DNA of 29,998 nt from Pseudomonadota bacterium (GCA_023442755.1 JAEZXS010000371.1:1-29998); one strand, 5' to 3'. Counted from the stretch's first letter, positions 23,877 to 29,998 are shown. A program made the numbers and translations. Notes: generated by a model from the letters alone, not told the origin.

Positions 23877-24458
23877 CTAGAGCCGGGCGCCGCAGAGTTC
23901 TTCCGCAATTTTTTCCGCCATGGCCAGGATGTCCCTGCGGTCTTTCACATCCCCTGCCTCACGCACACCGACTGCGCGTATCAGGCGCGTTTCCGAAAAC
24001 CCGTATGCCTTGAAGAAGTAGTCGAACCGCGGGAAGATGTCGGTAAAGCTGTTCGGGTCCGGATTGGTTTGGGTGAGAATCATGACCAGCTTTTTCCCCG
24101 GGGCCAGGCGCGACTTTTTCGGATTGGTGATGAAGTCGGGTACGAGGTAGGAGAAGGTGCGGTCGAGGAAGGCCTTTGCCTGGCTCGAAACGTCCCAGAA
24201 GTAAACGGGAGATGTCAGGACGAGCACATCGGTTTCGCGGACCGCTTCCAGAACTTCGGCCAGATCGTCCTTCAGCGCGCACTTTTCGAGTTTCGTCTTG
24301 CAGAGCATGCAGCCCTGGCAGCCGCGAAACTGGAGCTTGTTAAGAGAATACGTCTTTACTTCCGCTCCGAGTTTTTCCGCGGTGCTGCAAAAATGTCCGG
24401 CCAGTATCGAACTGTTTCCGTTCTCCCTCGGACTGCCGAGAACGCAAGTTATTTTCAT
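23877..24458 (-). CDS. Iron-sulfur flavoprotein, NADPH-dependent FMN reductase family
   Basis: A flavodoxin-fold protein of 193 residues. The N-terminal ITCVLGSPRENGNSS is the FMN phosphate loop; a compact cysteine motif C47-x2-C50-x2-C53-x6-C60 (GCQGCMLCKTKLEKC) follows, as in the iron-sulfur flavoproteins (Isf) of anaerobes, where it binds a [4Fe-4S] cluster next to FMN. LTSPVYFWDVSSQAKAFLDR is the second flavin-contact segment. Such proteins reduce O2, peroxide or unknown acceptors using ferredoxin. The start at 24458 has GGAGGAG four bases upstream; an upstream in-frame ATG is rejected. It lies downstream of the hemerythrin-sulfite reductase pair on the same strand, with a 184-bp gap, suggesting a related oxidative or nitrosative defence role. 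Confidence 0.83.
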   Translation of the reverse strand: MKITCVLGSPRENGNSSILAGHFCSTAEKLGAEVKTYSLNKLQFRGCQGCMLCKTKLEKCALKDDLAEVLEAVRETDVLVLTSPVYFWDVSSQAKAFLDRTFSYLVPDFITNPKKSRLAPGKKLVMILTQTNPDPNSFTDIFPRFDYFFKAYGFSETRLIRAVGVREAGDVKDRRDILAMAEKIAEELCGARL

Positions 24459-24584
24459 TTGGCTCCTCCAGATCAACAATAGATGTGTTTGCGAAGTCTA
24501 TTTGAAGAAAAGAGGGAAAGCAACACCCCCGGTTTTTCTCGGAACACGGACATTTGAGGATAATCTGAAGGGGAATCGAGCGAT

Positions 24585-24618
24585 GGCGATCCGGAGAGGG
24601 GGGATTCTCCGGACCGCC
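24585..24618. terminator. Strong hairpin downstream of the sulfite reductase gene
   Basis: The arms GGCGATCCGGAGA (24585-24597) and TCTCCGGACCGCC (24606-24618) pair at 12 of 13 positions around an 8-base loop. It lies just beyond the end of the sulfite reductase gene. No U-tract follows on the minus strand, so it may be a weak or factor-assisted terminator or an mRNA 3' stabiliser. Confidence 0.4.
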
Positions 24619-24642
24619 ACGCATTTTAAGAAAAGCAGATCA

Positions 24643-25302
24643 TCAAGCCAGGCCGAGAGCTTTTTTTACGGAATCGATACCCACTCTTTCGACGAATCTA
24701 GCCGTTCTTTCCCTCTTTTTCCCATTCGCCCGGTAGTATTCGAGACATTTTTTGGCAAGCTCGACAACCTGTTCCGTCGTCAATTCCTCGGCAAGCACGT
24801 CACCGATTCTCGGGTGCCCTCCGGAGTTGCCCCCGAAGATGAAAGTCCAGCCCTTTTTGTGGCCCTGCACTCCAATGTCCCTGAGGAAGCTCTCGCCGCA
24901 AGTGATCGGGCACCCGGAGACCCCGATTTTCACTTTGCCGGGCAGGTCTATGCCGATAAACAGTTTTTCCAGCTCCAGTCCCAAGGCCAGAGAATCTTGA
25001 ACACCGAGCCTGCAAACCGCAGTTCCGGGGCAAGCCTGGACGTAATGCACGCACAGTTCGGTGGCCTTCCCGGGCTCCAGTTCGAGTTCTTTCCAGATAT
25101 CCTCAACCTGGTCGGGCTTGATCCCTACCAGGGCCATTCTCTGTCCCGAAACGATTTTGAGGATCGGAATACTATATTTTCTGGCAACCCGGCTGATATT
25201 TTCCAGGATATCCGCCGTTACCAAGCCCAGAGGGGTTCTTGGCACAATTGCATAGGTTTCTTTGTCGCGCTGCAAAATCGCACCTCTCGGTCCCCCGTCC
25301 AT
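24643..25302 (-). CDS. Low-molecular-weight assimilatory-type sirohaem sulfite reductase
   Basis: This 219-residue protein has the layout of the small sulfite reductase of Desulfovibrio vulgaris (about 220 residues). A ferredoxin-like half-domain (about 15-75, TPLGLVTADILENISRVARK) precedes the coupled sirohaem/[4Fe-4S] ligand motif C91-x5-C97 and C131-x3-C135 (CPGTAVC and GCPITC). It reduces sulfite by six electrons to sulfide; related small enzymes may also act on nitrite or in detoxification. AAGGAGG sits four bases before the ATG. Only 24 bases separate it from the hemerythrin gene, so the two are probably co-transcribed. The dissimilatory enzyme (DsrAB) would be much larger and lie elsewhere. 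Confidence 0.88.
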   Translation of the reverse strand: MDGGPRGAILQRDKETYAIVPRTPLGLVTADILENISRVARKYSIPILKIVSGQRMALVGIKPDQVEDIWKELELEPGKATELCVHYVQACPGTAVCRLGVQDSLALGLELEKLFIGIDLPGKVKIGVSGCPITCGESFLRDIGVQGHKKGWTFIFGGNSGGHPRIGDVLAEELTTEQVVELAKKCLEYYRANGKKRERTARFVERVGIDSVKKALGLA

Positions 25303-25326
25303 ACATCCTCCTTCTTAGTATCTCGT

Positions 25327-25893
25327 TCATGCCCTTGCGGGAATCGCCATTGCTTCTGCCTTCTCAACAATTAGTCTGTACTTTGTGTGCACCAGGTTTC
25401 TATCGAAATCATACTCCTCCCCCAACATCGCATCTTTCTCTTCCTGGTCAAAGAAACGCATGCAGGGAAGGAAAAAGTGGCGATCCTCCTTTTCGATGTG
25501 CACGGGATAGAAATCGACCAGGTAACGCATACATTCCACTATCTTGGAAATGCTTTCGCGTCCTCCCCGAATATATGCTTCTTTGGCCTCGACGAGTTCC
25601 GCGACAACCTGCCTCCCCTTCCGGTGTTCCTCGATCAGTTCATTTAATATTGTCTTGAGATCGTCCGGGAGCGGCTTTTTCTTGAGGTCTCTGAAAAGGA
25701 TATCCTCTTCTTTGCCGTGGTGGCAATGGTCAGTGTAGGTCCGGATGAAGTCGACAGCCATATCGATGAACCCTGGATCGATCTCTCCCGTCATCTCGAT
25801 TCGGGCGAGTTCCCTGCCGATCACTTCGATCATTCTCTCGATAACCCGATGCTCGATCATGAGCGGGGCTATCGGCATCATTTTTCTTTCCAT
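25327..25893 (-). CDS. Hemerythrin-domain protein
   Basis: A 188-residue hemerythrin HHE-domain protein. Diiron ligands are visible as H15 (IEHR), H59-x3-E63 (HHGKEE), H90 (EEHRKG) and H132-x3-E136/D137 (HIEKED). The fold is an all-helical bundle with no signal peptide. Stand-alone bacterial hemerythrins bind oxygen or nitric oxide for sensing, storage or protection of iron-sulfur enzymes. The start is placed at ATG 25893 because the domain begins immediately after; TAAGGA precedes it at short spacing, and in-frame ATGs up to 26001 are possible. It is the first gene of a pair with the small sulfite reductase, which it may shield from O2 or NO. Confidence 0.83.
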   Translation of the reverse strand: MERKMMPIAPLMIEHRVIERMIEVIGRELARIEMTGEIDPGFIDMAVDFIRTYTDHCHHGKEEDILFRDLKKKPLPDDLKTILNELIEEHRKGRQVVAELVEAKEAYIRGGRESISKIVECMRYLVDFYPVHIEKEDRHFFLPCMRFFDQEEKDAMLGEEYDFDRNLVHTKYRLIVEKAEAMAIPARA

Positions 25894-26320
25894 GGTCCTT
25901 ATCTTTTCCTTTCCACTCCTTGGGAACATTGTTCGGTCAAGTTGAGCAGGCATCCCCTTACATGATCTAAACATTTCCATAATCCGGACGGAAAGCCTCA
26001 TAAAGTGCTGCCGCTCATATCAGACGCACTGGCAGGCGGCCCACTTGAATGTCTTCAGCCGGACGGCGTCCTTTTTGCTGTTCACCCACTCTAACATTCC
26101 TGGAAGACAGGCTGCAATAATCCAGGATCGGCATCGGCACACAAAATACCAGGTGGAACGGATGCCGCAGCATCACGGCCGTGCCGGTTCGCCACTCGCG
26201 GTGCTCCCTTTTTCCTGCCCCGCGGCATAGATTTGCTATGGCGTACCGGGCGTTTCGGATTTAAATAGTCCGGTACGCAACGGCAACGTTTCTGCAAATC
26301 TACAGTGAGGACCCGATAAA
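25894..26320. other. Divergent intergenic region with a hairpin
   Basis: This 427-bp region lies between the divergent hemerythrin and ChaN genes. It contains one perfect 9-bp inverted repeat, GCGTACCGG (26241-26249) and CCGGTACGC (26270-26278), around a 20-base loop, 40 bases before the ChaN start; it could be an operator. No gene is supported here. Confidence 0.5.
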
Positions 26321-27544
26321 ATGAGCCCTTTTTGCGGAAAGACTCCCGGGAGGGCCGGGAAAGCGGAGTCATTTCTGTCTTCTGCCGGGCTGTTCCTGGT
26401 CTGCCTGGCGGTCTTTTTCCTGATTTCCGGATGCACGGTAGTGCGCGGCTTCCAGGTGTCCGCCGTACAGGAAGGTCCCATGGAACTTGACATCGGAGAT
26501 GTGATCGTTACTGCCACCTGCGAAGTCATCACCATGGACGAGCTGATCGAAAAAATTTCGTCGGCCTCCATCGTCTATGTCGGTGAGACGCACACGAGTT
26601 CCGAAGACCATGCGGTTCAGCTTGCCGTCCTGAGGAGGCTCTACGATAAGGACCCCTGCATCGCGCTCGGCATGGAGATGTTTCCCCGGGCGGCGCAGCC
26701 TGTTCTGGACGCTTACGTCCGGGGGGAGATGACTGAAGATGAGTTCCTCAAGCAGGTCAAGTGGGCGGAGGTCTGGGGATTTCCCTACTCGCTCTATCGC
26801 GGGTTGATCGATTTTGCCCGTGAAAAGCATCTGCGCATCATCGCGCTGAATGCTCCCCGCGATGTGGTTTCCCAGATCGCCCATAACGGGCTTTCGTCTC
26901 TTGCTCCGGAACAGCGGACGCTGGTTGCCCGCGACTTTCACCTCGACGATCCCGCAAACCGCCGGCGGATACAGGACGAGTTTAACGTCCATGCCAGGGG
27001 CTCCATACGCGACTTCGAGTCCTTTTTCGAGGCGCAGCTTGCCTGGGAAGAGACGATGTCCGAGATGCTCGCCGGGGAACTGCAGCAGATGCCGGGCAAT
27101 TGCCGTATCCTTGCCGTCATCGGGAAGGGGCACATGAGCGACCGCCTGGGCATTCCCTCTCTCACGAACCTGCGCGTTCCGCACGAGTACAAGACGATTG
27201 CCCCGATCCCGATCAACTACCCGGACTGTACCTGCGATCCCGACCTGGCAGAGTTTGTGGTCATCACCGACCAGTCAAAGCCCATGCAGATGCACCGGCC
27301 GAAGCTGGGCGTTATGGTCCGCCCTGCGCAGTCCGGGATGGGCGTCGAGGTTGTGAACGTCCTTCCGGATACGCCTGCCGAGAAGGCCGACATCCGCAAA
27401 GGGGACATCATACTCTCGGTGGACGGCAGCCCCGTCGGCACGCCCGAGGAGTTGCAGGCGGCGATTGCGGCCGGGGGGCCCGAGCACAGGATCACGATTC
27501 AGCACGAGAAGCGAAAGAGGACGATCAGCATAACCCCCAGGTAA
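26321..27544 (+). CDS. ChaN-family (DUF399) lipoprotein with C-terminal PDZ domain
   Basis: A 407-residue lipoprotein. A hydrophobic segment ending in the lipobox LISGC (Cys38) marks lipid anchoring. The ChaN-like domain (about 70-300) starts with VYVGETHTSSEDH and includes GMEMFPRAAQPVLDAYV and VIGKGHM; ChaN of Campylobacter is a haem-binding, iron-regulated lipoprotein, and a membership in the TIKI/EreA-like hydrolase fold has been proposed. A PDZ domain follows (about 325-405: LGVMVRPAQ, VLPDTPAEKADIRKGDIILSVDG), typical of proteins that bind exposed C-termini. It probably acts in the periplasm at a membrane surface. Only a distant GAGG lies before the ATG. It is followed by the small 53-residue gene. 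Confidence 0.85.
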   Translation: MSPFCGKTPGRAGKAESFLSSAGLFLVCLAVFFLISGCTVVRGFQVSAVQEGPMELDIGDVIVTATCEVITMDELIEKISSASIVYVGETHTSSEDHAVQLAVLRRLYDKDPCIALGMEMFPRAAQPVLDAYVRGEMTEDEFLKQVKWAEVWGFPYSLYRGLIDFAREKHLRIIALNAPRDVVSQIAHNGLSSLAPEQRTLVARDFHLDDPANRRRIQDEFNVHARGSIRDFESFFEAQLAWEETMSEMLAGELQQMPGNCRILAVIGKGHMSDRLGIPSLTNLRVPHEYKTIAPIPINYPDCTCDPDLAEFVVITDQSKPMQMHRPKLGVMVRPAQSGMGVEVVNVLPDTPAEKADIRKGDIILSVDGSPVGTPEELQAAIAAGGPEHRITIQHEKRKRTISITPR

Positions 27545-27623
27545 GAAAGTGCGAACTTCTTTGGACCTGACGACGGGATGCTTATCATTTGGAAGAAGAT
27601 AGCCTGTTGTGAAGGAGGTCCTG

Positions 27624-27785
27624 ATGAAGAAGGATTGTGTTTATGAGGACAAGTGCTATTCGGACGGAGCGGCCGTCCGGATTTCCGGTGAGAGTATGAT
27701 CTGCAACGACGGGCGGTGGGAGAAGGAACTGGACGTGCCTTCCGGAGTGACCATCTCGCCCGGTAAAGATATGTCGGATTTATAG
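27624..27785 (+). CDS. Small cysteine-containing protein, 53 residues
   Basis: A short gene with an ideal AAGGAGGT at 27612-27619, four bases before the ATG. The protein is acidic and polar, MKKDCVYEDKCYSDGAAVRI at its start, with cysteines at 5, 11 and 27 (the last in SMICNDGRW), and ends GKDMSDL. There is no signal peptide or membrane segment. The CYSDGAAV...MICNDGRW pattern recalls small zinc-ribbon or DUF1496-like proteins, but the match is weak and no function is assigned. It lies 79 bases after the ChaN gene on the same strand and could share its transcript. Confidence 0.65.
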   Translation: MKKDCVYEDKCYSDGAAVRISGESMICNDGRWEKELDVPSGVTISPGKDMSDL

Positions 27786-27791
27786 ATATTT

Positions 27792-27811
27792 CCCCCCGGA
27801 CGGCCGGGGGG
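27792..27811. terminator. GC-rich hairpin after the 53-residue gene
   Basis: CCCCCCGG-ACGG-CCGGGGGG is a perfect 8-bp stem with a 4-base loop, starting 6 bases after the small gene's stop. It lacks a following U-tract. The palindrome at 29611-29630 has the same ACGG loop. Confidence 0.45.
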
Positions 27812-28015
27812 CCTGCCGATAAGACCCGCCTTGCGCATGGTCCCGTAATCCTGCGAATACCTTCTTCGCCGGGCACAAATACATGCTTTGCCATACTTCG
27901 GCCTGAAGAGCCGGGTACCTATCATTCCGGTTTGAGAAACCCCGAAATCGCTATGCCTGCCATGGTTGTTTTTTCTTATGTTCCTGGGACGGAACACGTG
28001 CTGGAAGGAAACAAA

Positions 28016-28390
28016 ATGAACCCTATCGGAAAAAAGACATGGGCAATTGCCGAAGGCTACATCCCGGGCTGGAGTCATGGGCCGGAGCCGCAGTTCACCA
28101 GCCATGAAACCGTGTGCATTTTGAATACGGGCGACACCGATGCGCACGTCGAAATCACGGTTTTCTTTTCGGACCGGGAGCCTGCCGGACCATACCGCTT
28201 TACCGTGCCCGCCAGGCGGACGCGCCACGTTCGGTTCAACAATTTGACCGATCCCGAGCCTATTCCGCATGAAACCGACTACGCGAGTGTAGTCGAATCG
28301 GATGTTCCGATCGTCGTACAGCATACCAGGCTGGATTCCCGCCAGGCCGAAAACGCGGTCATCACCACCATCGCCTATCCGGCCGGGTAG
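28016..28390 (+). CDS. Sensory rhodopsin transducer (ASRT) homologue
   Basis: A 124-residue soluble protein that closely matches the Anabaena sensory rhodopsin transducer family, in length and in nearly every block: KTWAIAEGYIPGW, GPEPQFTSHETVCILNTGD, AHVEITVFFSDREPAGPYRF, TVPARRTRHVRFNNL, PIPHETDYASVV and VPIVVQHTRLDSRQAENA. In Anabaena ASRT is a cytoplasmic tetrameric beta-sandwich reported to bind DNA and sugars and to relay signals from the photosensor. The start at ATG 28016 has GGAAGGA six bases upstream and gives the family length; an in-frame upstream start at 27932 would add 28 unlike residues. No rhodopsin is present in this window, and light sensing is not implied. Confidence 0.9.
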   Translation: MNPIGKKTWAIAEGYIPGWSHGPEPQFTSHETVCILNTGDTDAHVEITVFFSDREPAGPYRFTVPARRTRHVRFNNLTDPEPIPHETDYASVVESDVPIVVQHTRLDSRQAENAVITTIAYPAG

Positions 28391-28400
28391 GGAAGACGAT

Positions 28401-28424
28401 TTCACCGCGGAGACGCAGAGGGAC
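28401..28424 (+). repeat. CACCGCGGAGACGCAGAG-type intergenic repeat fragment
   Basis: TTCACCGCGGAGACGCAGAG followed by GGAC resembles a short intergenic repeat that I recognise from many deltaproteobacterial and other bacterial genomes. It is truncated here after about 24 bases. Confidence 0.5.
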
Positions 28425-28493
28425 GGGGAGGCCGCCGGCGATAAACCTTTCGACCGGCGATGAGTCGATGAGTTATCAGCACTGTATCTGATA

Positions 28494-28514
28494 ATCGCGG
28501 CTGCAAGCCGCTCA
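28494..28514 (-). repeat. REP-like palindromic repeat, single copy
   Basis: ATCGCGGCTGCAAGCCGCTC, then A, is identical over 20 bases to the right unit at 15091-15110, then diverges. Confidence 0.75.
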
Positions 28515-28550
28515 GATTGATGACAAACTCTAAAATCAACGTGATCGTCT

Positions 28551-28568
28551 TTCCGGCGAAAGCCGGAA
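28551..28568. repeat. Short palindrome TTCCGGC-GAAA-GCCGGAA
   Basis: A perfect 7-bp stem with a GAAA tetraloop, in the context GTCTTTCCGGCGAAAGCCGG and then AATCCA. It resembles the widespread CGTCATTCCCGCGAAAGCGG type of intergenic repeat. Confidence 0.55.
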
Positions 28569-28593
28569 TCCACTGTTTTCAAGCACTTCTGGC

Positions 28594-28634
28594 CCCCGAC
28601 GCCTGCCCCGGACCTGATCCGGGGTTCGTCGGGG
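28594..28634. repeat. Extended palindrome with nested stems
   Basis: The outer arms CCCCGACG (28594-28601) and CGTCGGGG (28627-28634) enclose an inner perfect stem CCCCGGA-CCTGA-TCCGGGG (28606-28624). The inner motif CCCCGGACCTGATCCGGGG is a recurrent intergenic palindrome in proteobacteria. Confidence 0.6.
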
Positions 28635-28663
28635 TGACGGATTGAGGGCTTTTTCAACAGTCT

Positions 28664-28688
28664 GCGCGGCTGCAAGCCAACTCCCGCA
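28664..28688 (-). repeat. REP-like palindromic repeat, decayed copy
   Basis: GCGCGGCTGCAAGCCAACTC then CCGCA is the same unit with the second arm GCTC changed to AACTC. It follows a TTTTTCAACAGTCTG tract and lies 30 bases from the previous palindrome. Confidence 0.6.
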
Positions 28689-28845
28689 GCTGCGGTGGAT
28701 TGAGTTTACCTTTTAAGGATTTTTTCCTGAAAGGTTACAGCACGATAGCAATTTCGTTCCGGTTGGGTTAAAAGATTCGGCAAGTTTGACAGGCCGGCGG
28801 ATTTTGCTCGCAAAATGTTCGGAAGTCCAATCGGGAAGTGAATTC

Positions 28846-29511
28846 ATGCAATCGGGACTGAAATCACCGAGAATCTGGGAAGCATCAGCGGACCCGTTCC
28901 TGCCGGAATCGGTTTCGGAGGCGGTTTCCCTTCTCCGGCGCGGCTGCGTGATAGTTTATCCCACCGAGACGTTTTACGCGGTCGGGGGCATTCCCGGTCA
29001 GGCCGGGACGGTTGAGAGGATTTTTGAAATCAAGGGCAGGGGCGCCGAAAAGGCTCTGCCATTGATTGCTTCAGGCAGAGAGGCAGTCCGGAGCGCGGTT
29101 TCCGACTGGCCCGAGGCCGCCGAACGGCTTGCCGGGGCATTCTGGCCCGGACCGCTCACTCTCGTTCTGCCGGCTTCGCCCCTTTTGCCGCCCGTCTTGC
29201 ATGCCGGAACGGGCAAAGTGGCAGTTCGAATATCTTCGCATCCTGTTGCGGCGTACCTTGCGGGAGCCGCGGGGGGGCTGCTGGTATCCACCAGTGCGAA
29301 CAGGTCCGGCGAGCCTGCCCCGGACGATCCTGCCGGGGTTTCCGATGCGATTGGCAGCCGCGTGGACGGTTTTGTCAGCGCGGGCATTTTGCCTGGAGGT
29401 TTTCCGTCTACTATAGTAGATGTAACAACTTTTCCGGCCAAGCTTTTGCGGGCCGGCCGGCTGGGCCTGGAACGGATTCTTGAGGTTCTCGGCCCTGGCA
29501 ATGCCGGTTAA
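28846..29511 (+). CDS. tsaC: Threonylcarbamoyl-AMP synthase (TsaC/YrdC domain)
   Basis: This 221-residue single-domain YrdC protein makes threonylcarbamoyl-AMP from threonine, bicarbonate and ATP for the universal t6A37 modification of ANN-decoding tRNAs. Family markers are VIVYPTETFYAVGG near residue 35, the KGR-containing loop IFEIKGRGAEKALPLI, FWPGPLTLVLPA, VAVRISSHP, LLVSTSANRSGEP and the final PSTIVDVT strand. There is no C-terminal Sua5 domain. The ATG at 28846 has GGGAAG at 7-base spacing; an in-frame TTG at 28786 is less likely. It lies upstream of murG on the same strand with a 147-base gap containing two palindromes. Confidence 0.92.
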   Translation: MQSGLKSPRIWEASADPFLPESVSEAVSLLRRGCVIVYPTETFYAVGGIPGQAGTVERIFEIKGRGAEKALPLIASGREAVRSAVSDWPEAAERLAGAFWPGPLTLVLPASPLLPPVLHAGTGKVAVRISSHPVAAYLAGAAGGLLVSTSANRSGEPAPDDPAGVSDAIGSRVDGFVSAGILPGGFPSTIVDVTTFPAKLLRAGRLGLERILEVLGPGNAG

Positions 29512-29593
29512 TGTGGAAAGCATTGCCTCAAATAGTTTACACTGGACAGACGCTCATGGGACCGGCTAACCGCGCCGGCGGATTCCGGCCTGC

Positions 29594-29630
29594 CGTTTTG
29601 TACAAAACGAGATCCCGCACGGGCGGGATC
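29594..29630. promoter_or_regulatory. Two adjacent perfect palindromes between tsaC and murG
   Basis: CGTTTTGTACAAAACG (29594-29609) is a perfect 16-bp palindrome with no spacer, a form typical of dimeric-regulator operators. One base later, GATCCCGC-ACGG-GCGGGATC (29611-29630) is a perfect 8-bp hairpin without a U-tract, better suited to an RNA structure. Both lie within 70 bases upstream of the murG start. Confidence 0.5.
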
Positions 29631-29658
29631 GCCGCACCGACTCGAAAAGACTGACCAC

Positions 29659-29998
29659 GTGAATATCGAGCTTATTATCTCCGGAACTCTGGTTCTGGCC
29701 TGCATATTGTCAATTGCGGCCGCACGGCGCTGGCGGAGGCTGAGCGGCAGGGAATCGCGAATCGTTCTATCCGGCGGAGGCACAGGCGGGCACGTCAACC
29801 CGGCGCTGGCCATTGCCGAAGGCATCAAGGGTCGCGAACCGAACGCCCGGTTCCTGTACCTCGGCGTCAGGAACAAGGCCGAGAGCGTCATCGTCACCAG
29901 GGCCGGCTACACGCTTCGATTCGTTTCATCCGAGGGTTTCCCGGGCCTGAAAATATCCTGGAGATTCTTTCGCTTTCTCGTCAGGCTGAGCATAGGCG
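29659..29998 (+). CDS. murG: MurG-like UDP-GlcNAc transferase, partial, with N-terminal membrane anchor
   Basis: The 5' part of a MurG-type glycosyltransferase, open to the window end (113 residues visible). The donor/acceptor-binding glycine loop GGGTGGHVNPALAIAEG at about 40-56 and FLYLGVRNKAES are diagnostic of MurG, which adds GlcNAc to lipid I to form lipid II at the inner face of the cytoplasmic membrane. The start is taken as GTG 29659 with only a weak AAAG site. It opens a hydrophobic helix (IELIISGTLVLACILSIAAA) and an RRWRRL basic stop-transfer that E. coli MurG lacks. Relatives such as undecaprenyl-linked GlcNAc transferases outside the dcw cluster cannot be excluded without the C-terminal half. 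Confidence 0.85.
   Translation, partial: MNIELIISGTLVLACILSIAAARRWRRLSGRESRIVLSGGGTGGHVNPALAIAEGIKGREPNARFLYLGVRNKAESVIVTRAGYTLRFVSSEGFPGLKISWRFFRFLVRLSIG

Larger units (their letters stand above)
28391..28845. other. Repeat-rich intergenic island
   Basis: This 455-bp gap between the ASRT homologue and tsaC contains at least five different short repeat or palindrome elements in sequence, listed individually. No gene is supported here. Such mixtures arise from repeated insertion of small mobile or replicated palindromic elements. Confidence 0.65.

Noticed and set aside
26224..26236. Sigma-54-like CGGCATAGATTTGC before the ChaN gene
   Set aside because: The GG-to-GC spacing is nine bases, not ten, and the -24 box lacks the consensus T and C, so it is unlikely to function.
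26091..26372. 93-codon minus-strand frame upstream of ChaN
   Set aside because: It has no ribosome site or family resemblance, and it overlaps the ChaN start.
27872..27886. Sigma-54-like GGCACAAATACATGC before the ASRT homologue
   Set aside because: The spacing is eleven bases and the TTGC -12 box is absent.
15052..28688. Repeats considered as a CRISPR array
   Set aside because: The copies are kilobases apart, vary in sequence and orientation, and have no regular spacers or cas genes nearby.

Overview
The window looks like a chromosomal segment of a GC-rich anaerobic deltaproteobacterium (Desulfobacterota), most like a sulfate-reducing or syntrophic Syntrophobacter-type organism. This rests on gene content: a complete FlxABCD-HdrABC electron-transfer operon, a nine-haem c-type cytochrome, a small assimilatory-type sirohaem sulfite reductase, a hemerythrin, a compact-motif iron-sulfur flavoprotein and multi-domain sensor kinases. 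The genus is inferred. No rRNA, tRNA, CRISPR array, integrase or intact insertion sequence was seen.

Layout. (1) 1-2990: the start of a secreted protein leaving on the minus strand, an AT-rich 636-bp gap with a possible broken small ORF, and a PAS-GAF-PAS NarL-type histidine kinase. (2) 3086-4873: a textbook sigma-54 promoter in front of the two AcnX (aconitase X) subunits, followed by a bidirectional terminator. (3) 12170-4999, minus strand: one tightly packed operon of a FeoA-like protein, hdrC, hdrB, hdrA, a fused flxD-flxC gene, flxB and flxA. Start/stop overlaps link most of the genes. Family knowledge predicts a cytoplasmic, flavin-based electron-bifurcating NADH dehydrogenase/heterodisulfide (probably DsrC-linked) reductase. 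(4) 12171-15018: a 694-bp leader containing a compact GC-rich foldable element, then a secreted nine-haem cytochrome. (5) 15314-19511: a periplasmic DUF3857/transglutaminase protein, UppP, and a histidine kinase with seven clustered cysteines in its PAS region. (6) 19861-22750: an unusual exported tyrosine phosphatase fused to an autotransporter-type beta-barrel, and a DinB protein. (7) 23054-25893: an MddA/NnrU-like membrane methyltransferase, an iron-sulfur flavoprotein, and a hemerythrin-sulfite reductase pair. (8) 26321-29998: a ChaN-PDZ lipoprotein, a 53-residue cysteine-containing protein with a perfect ribosome binding site, a stand-alone homologue of the sensory rhodopsin transducer, TsaC, and the start of a membrane-anchored MurG.

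Intergenic spaces hold a dispersed family of short palindromic repeats (core GGCTTGCAGCC flanked by GTGGGAGC and GCGAT), present singly or as head-to-head pairs at five sites. A 450-bp island before tsaC stacks several different repeat types.

The most interesting items are the exported phosphatase-autotransporter fusion, the rhodopsin transducer homologue without a visible rhodopsin, the sigma-54-driven AcnX pair with a divergent small-subunit motif, the FeoA-headed Flx-Hdr operon with its FlxD-FlxC fusion, and the possible structured RNA upstream of the cytochrome. None is proven to be a new system by sequence reading alone.
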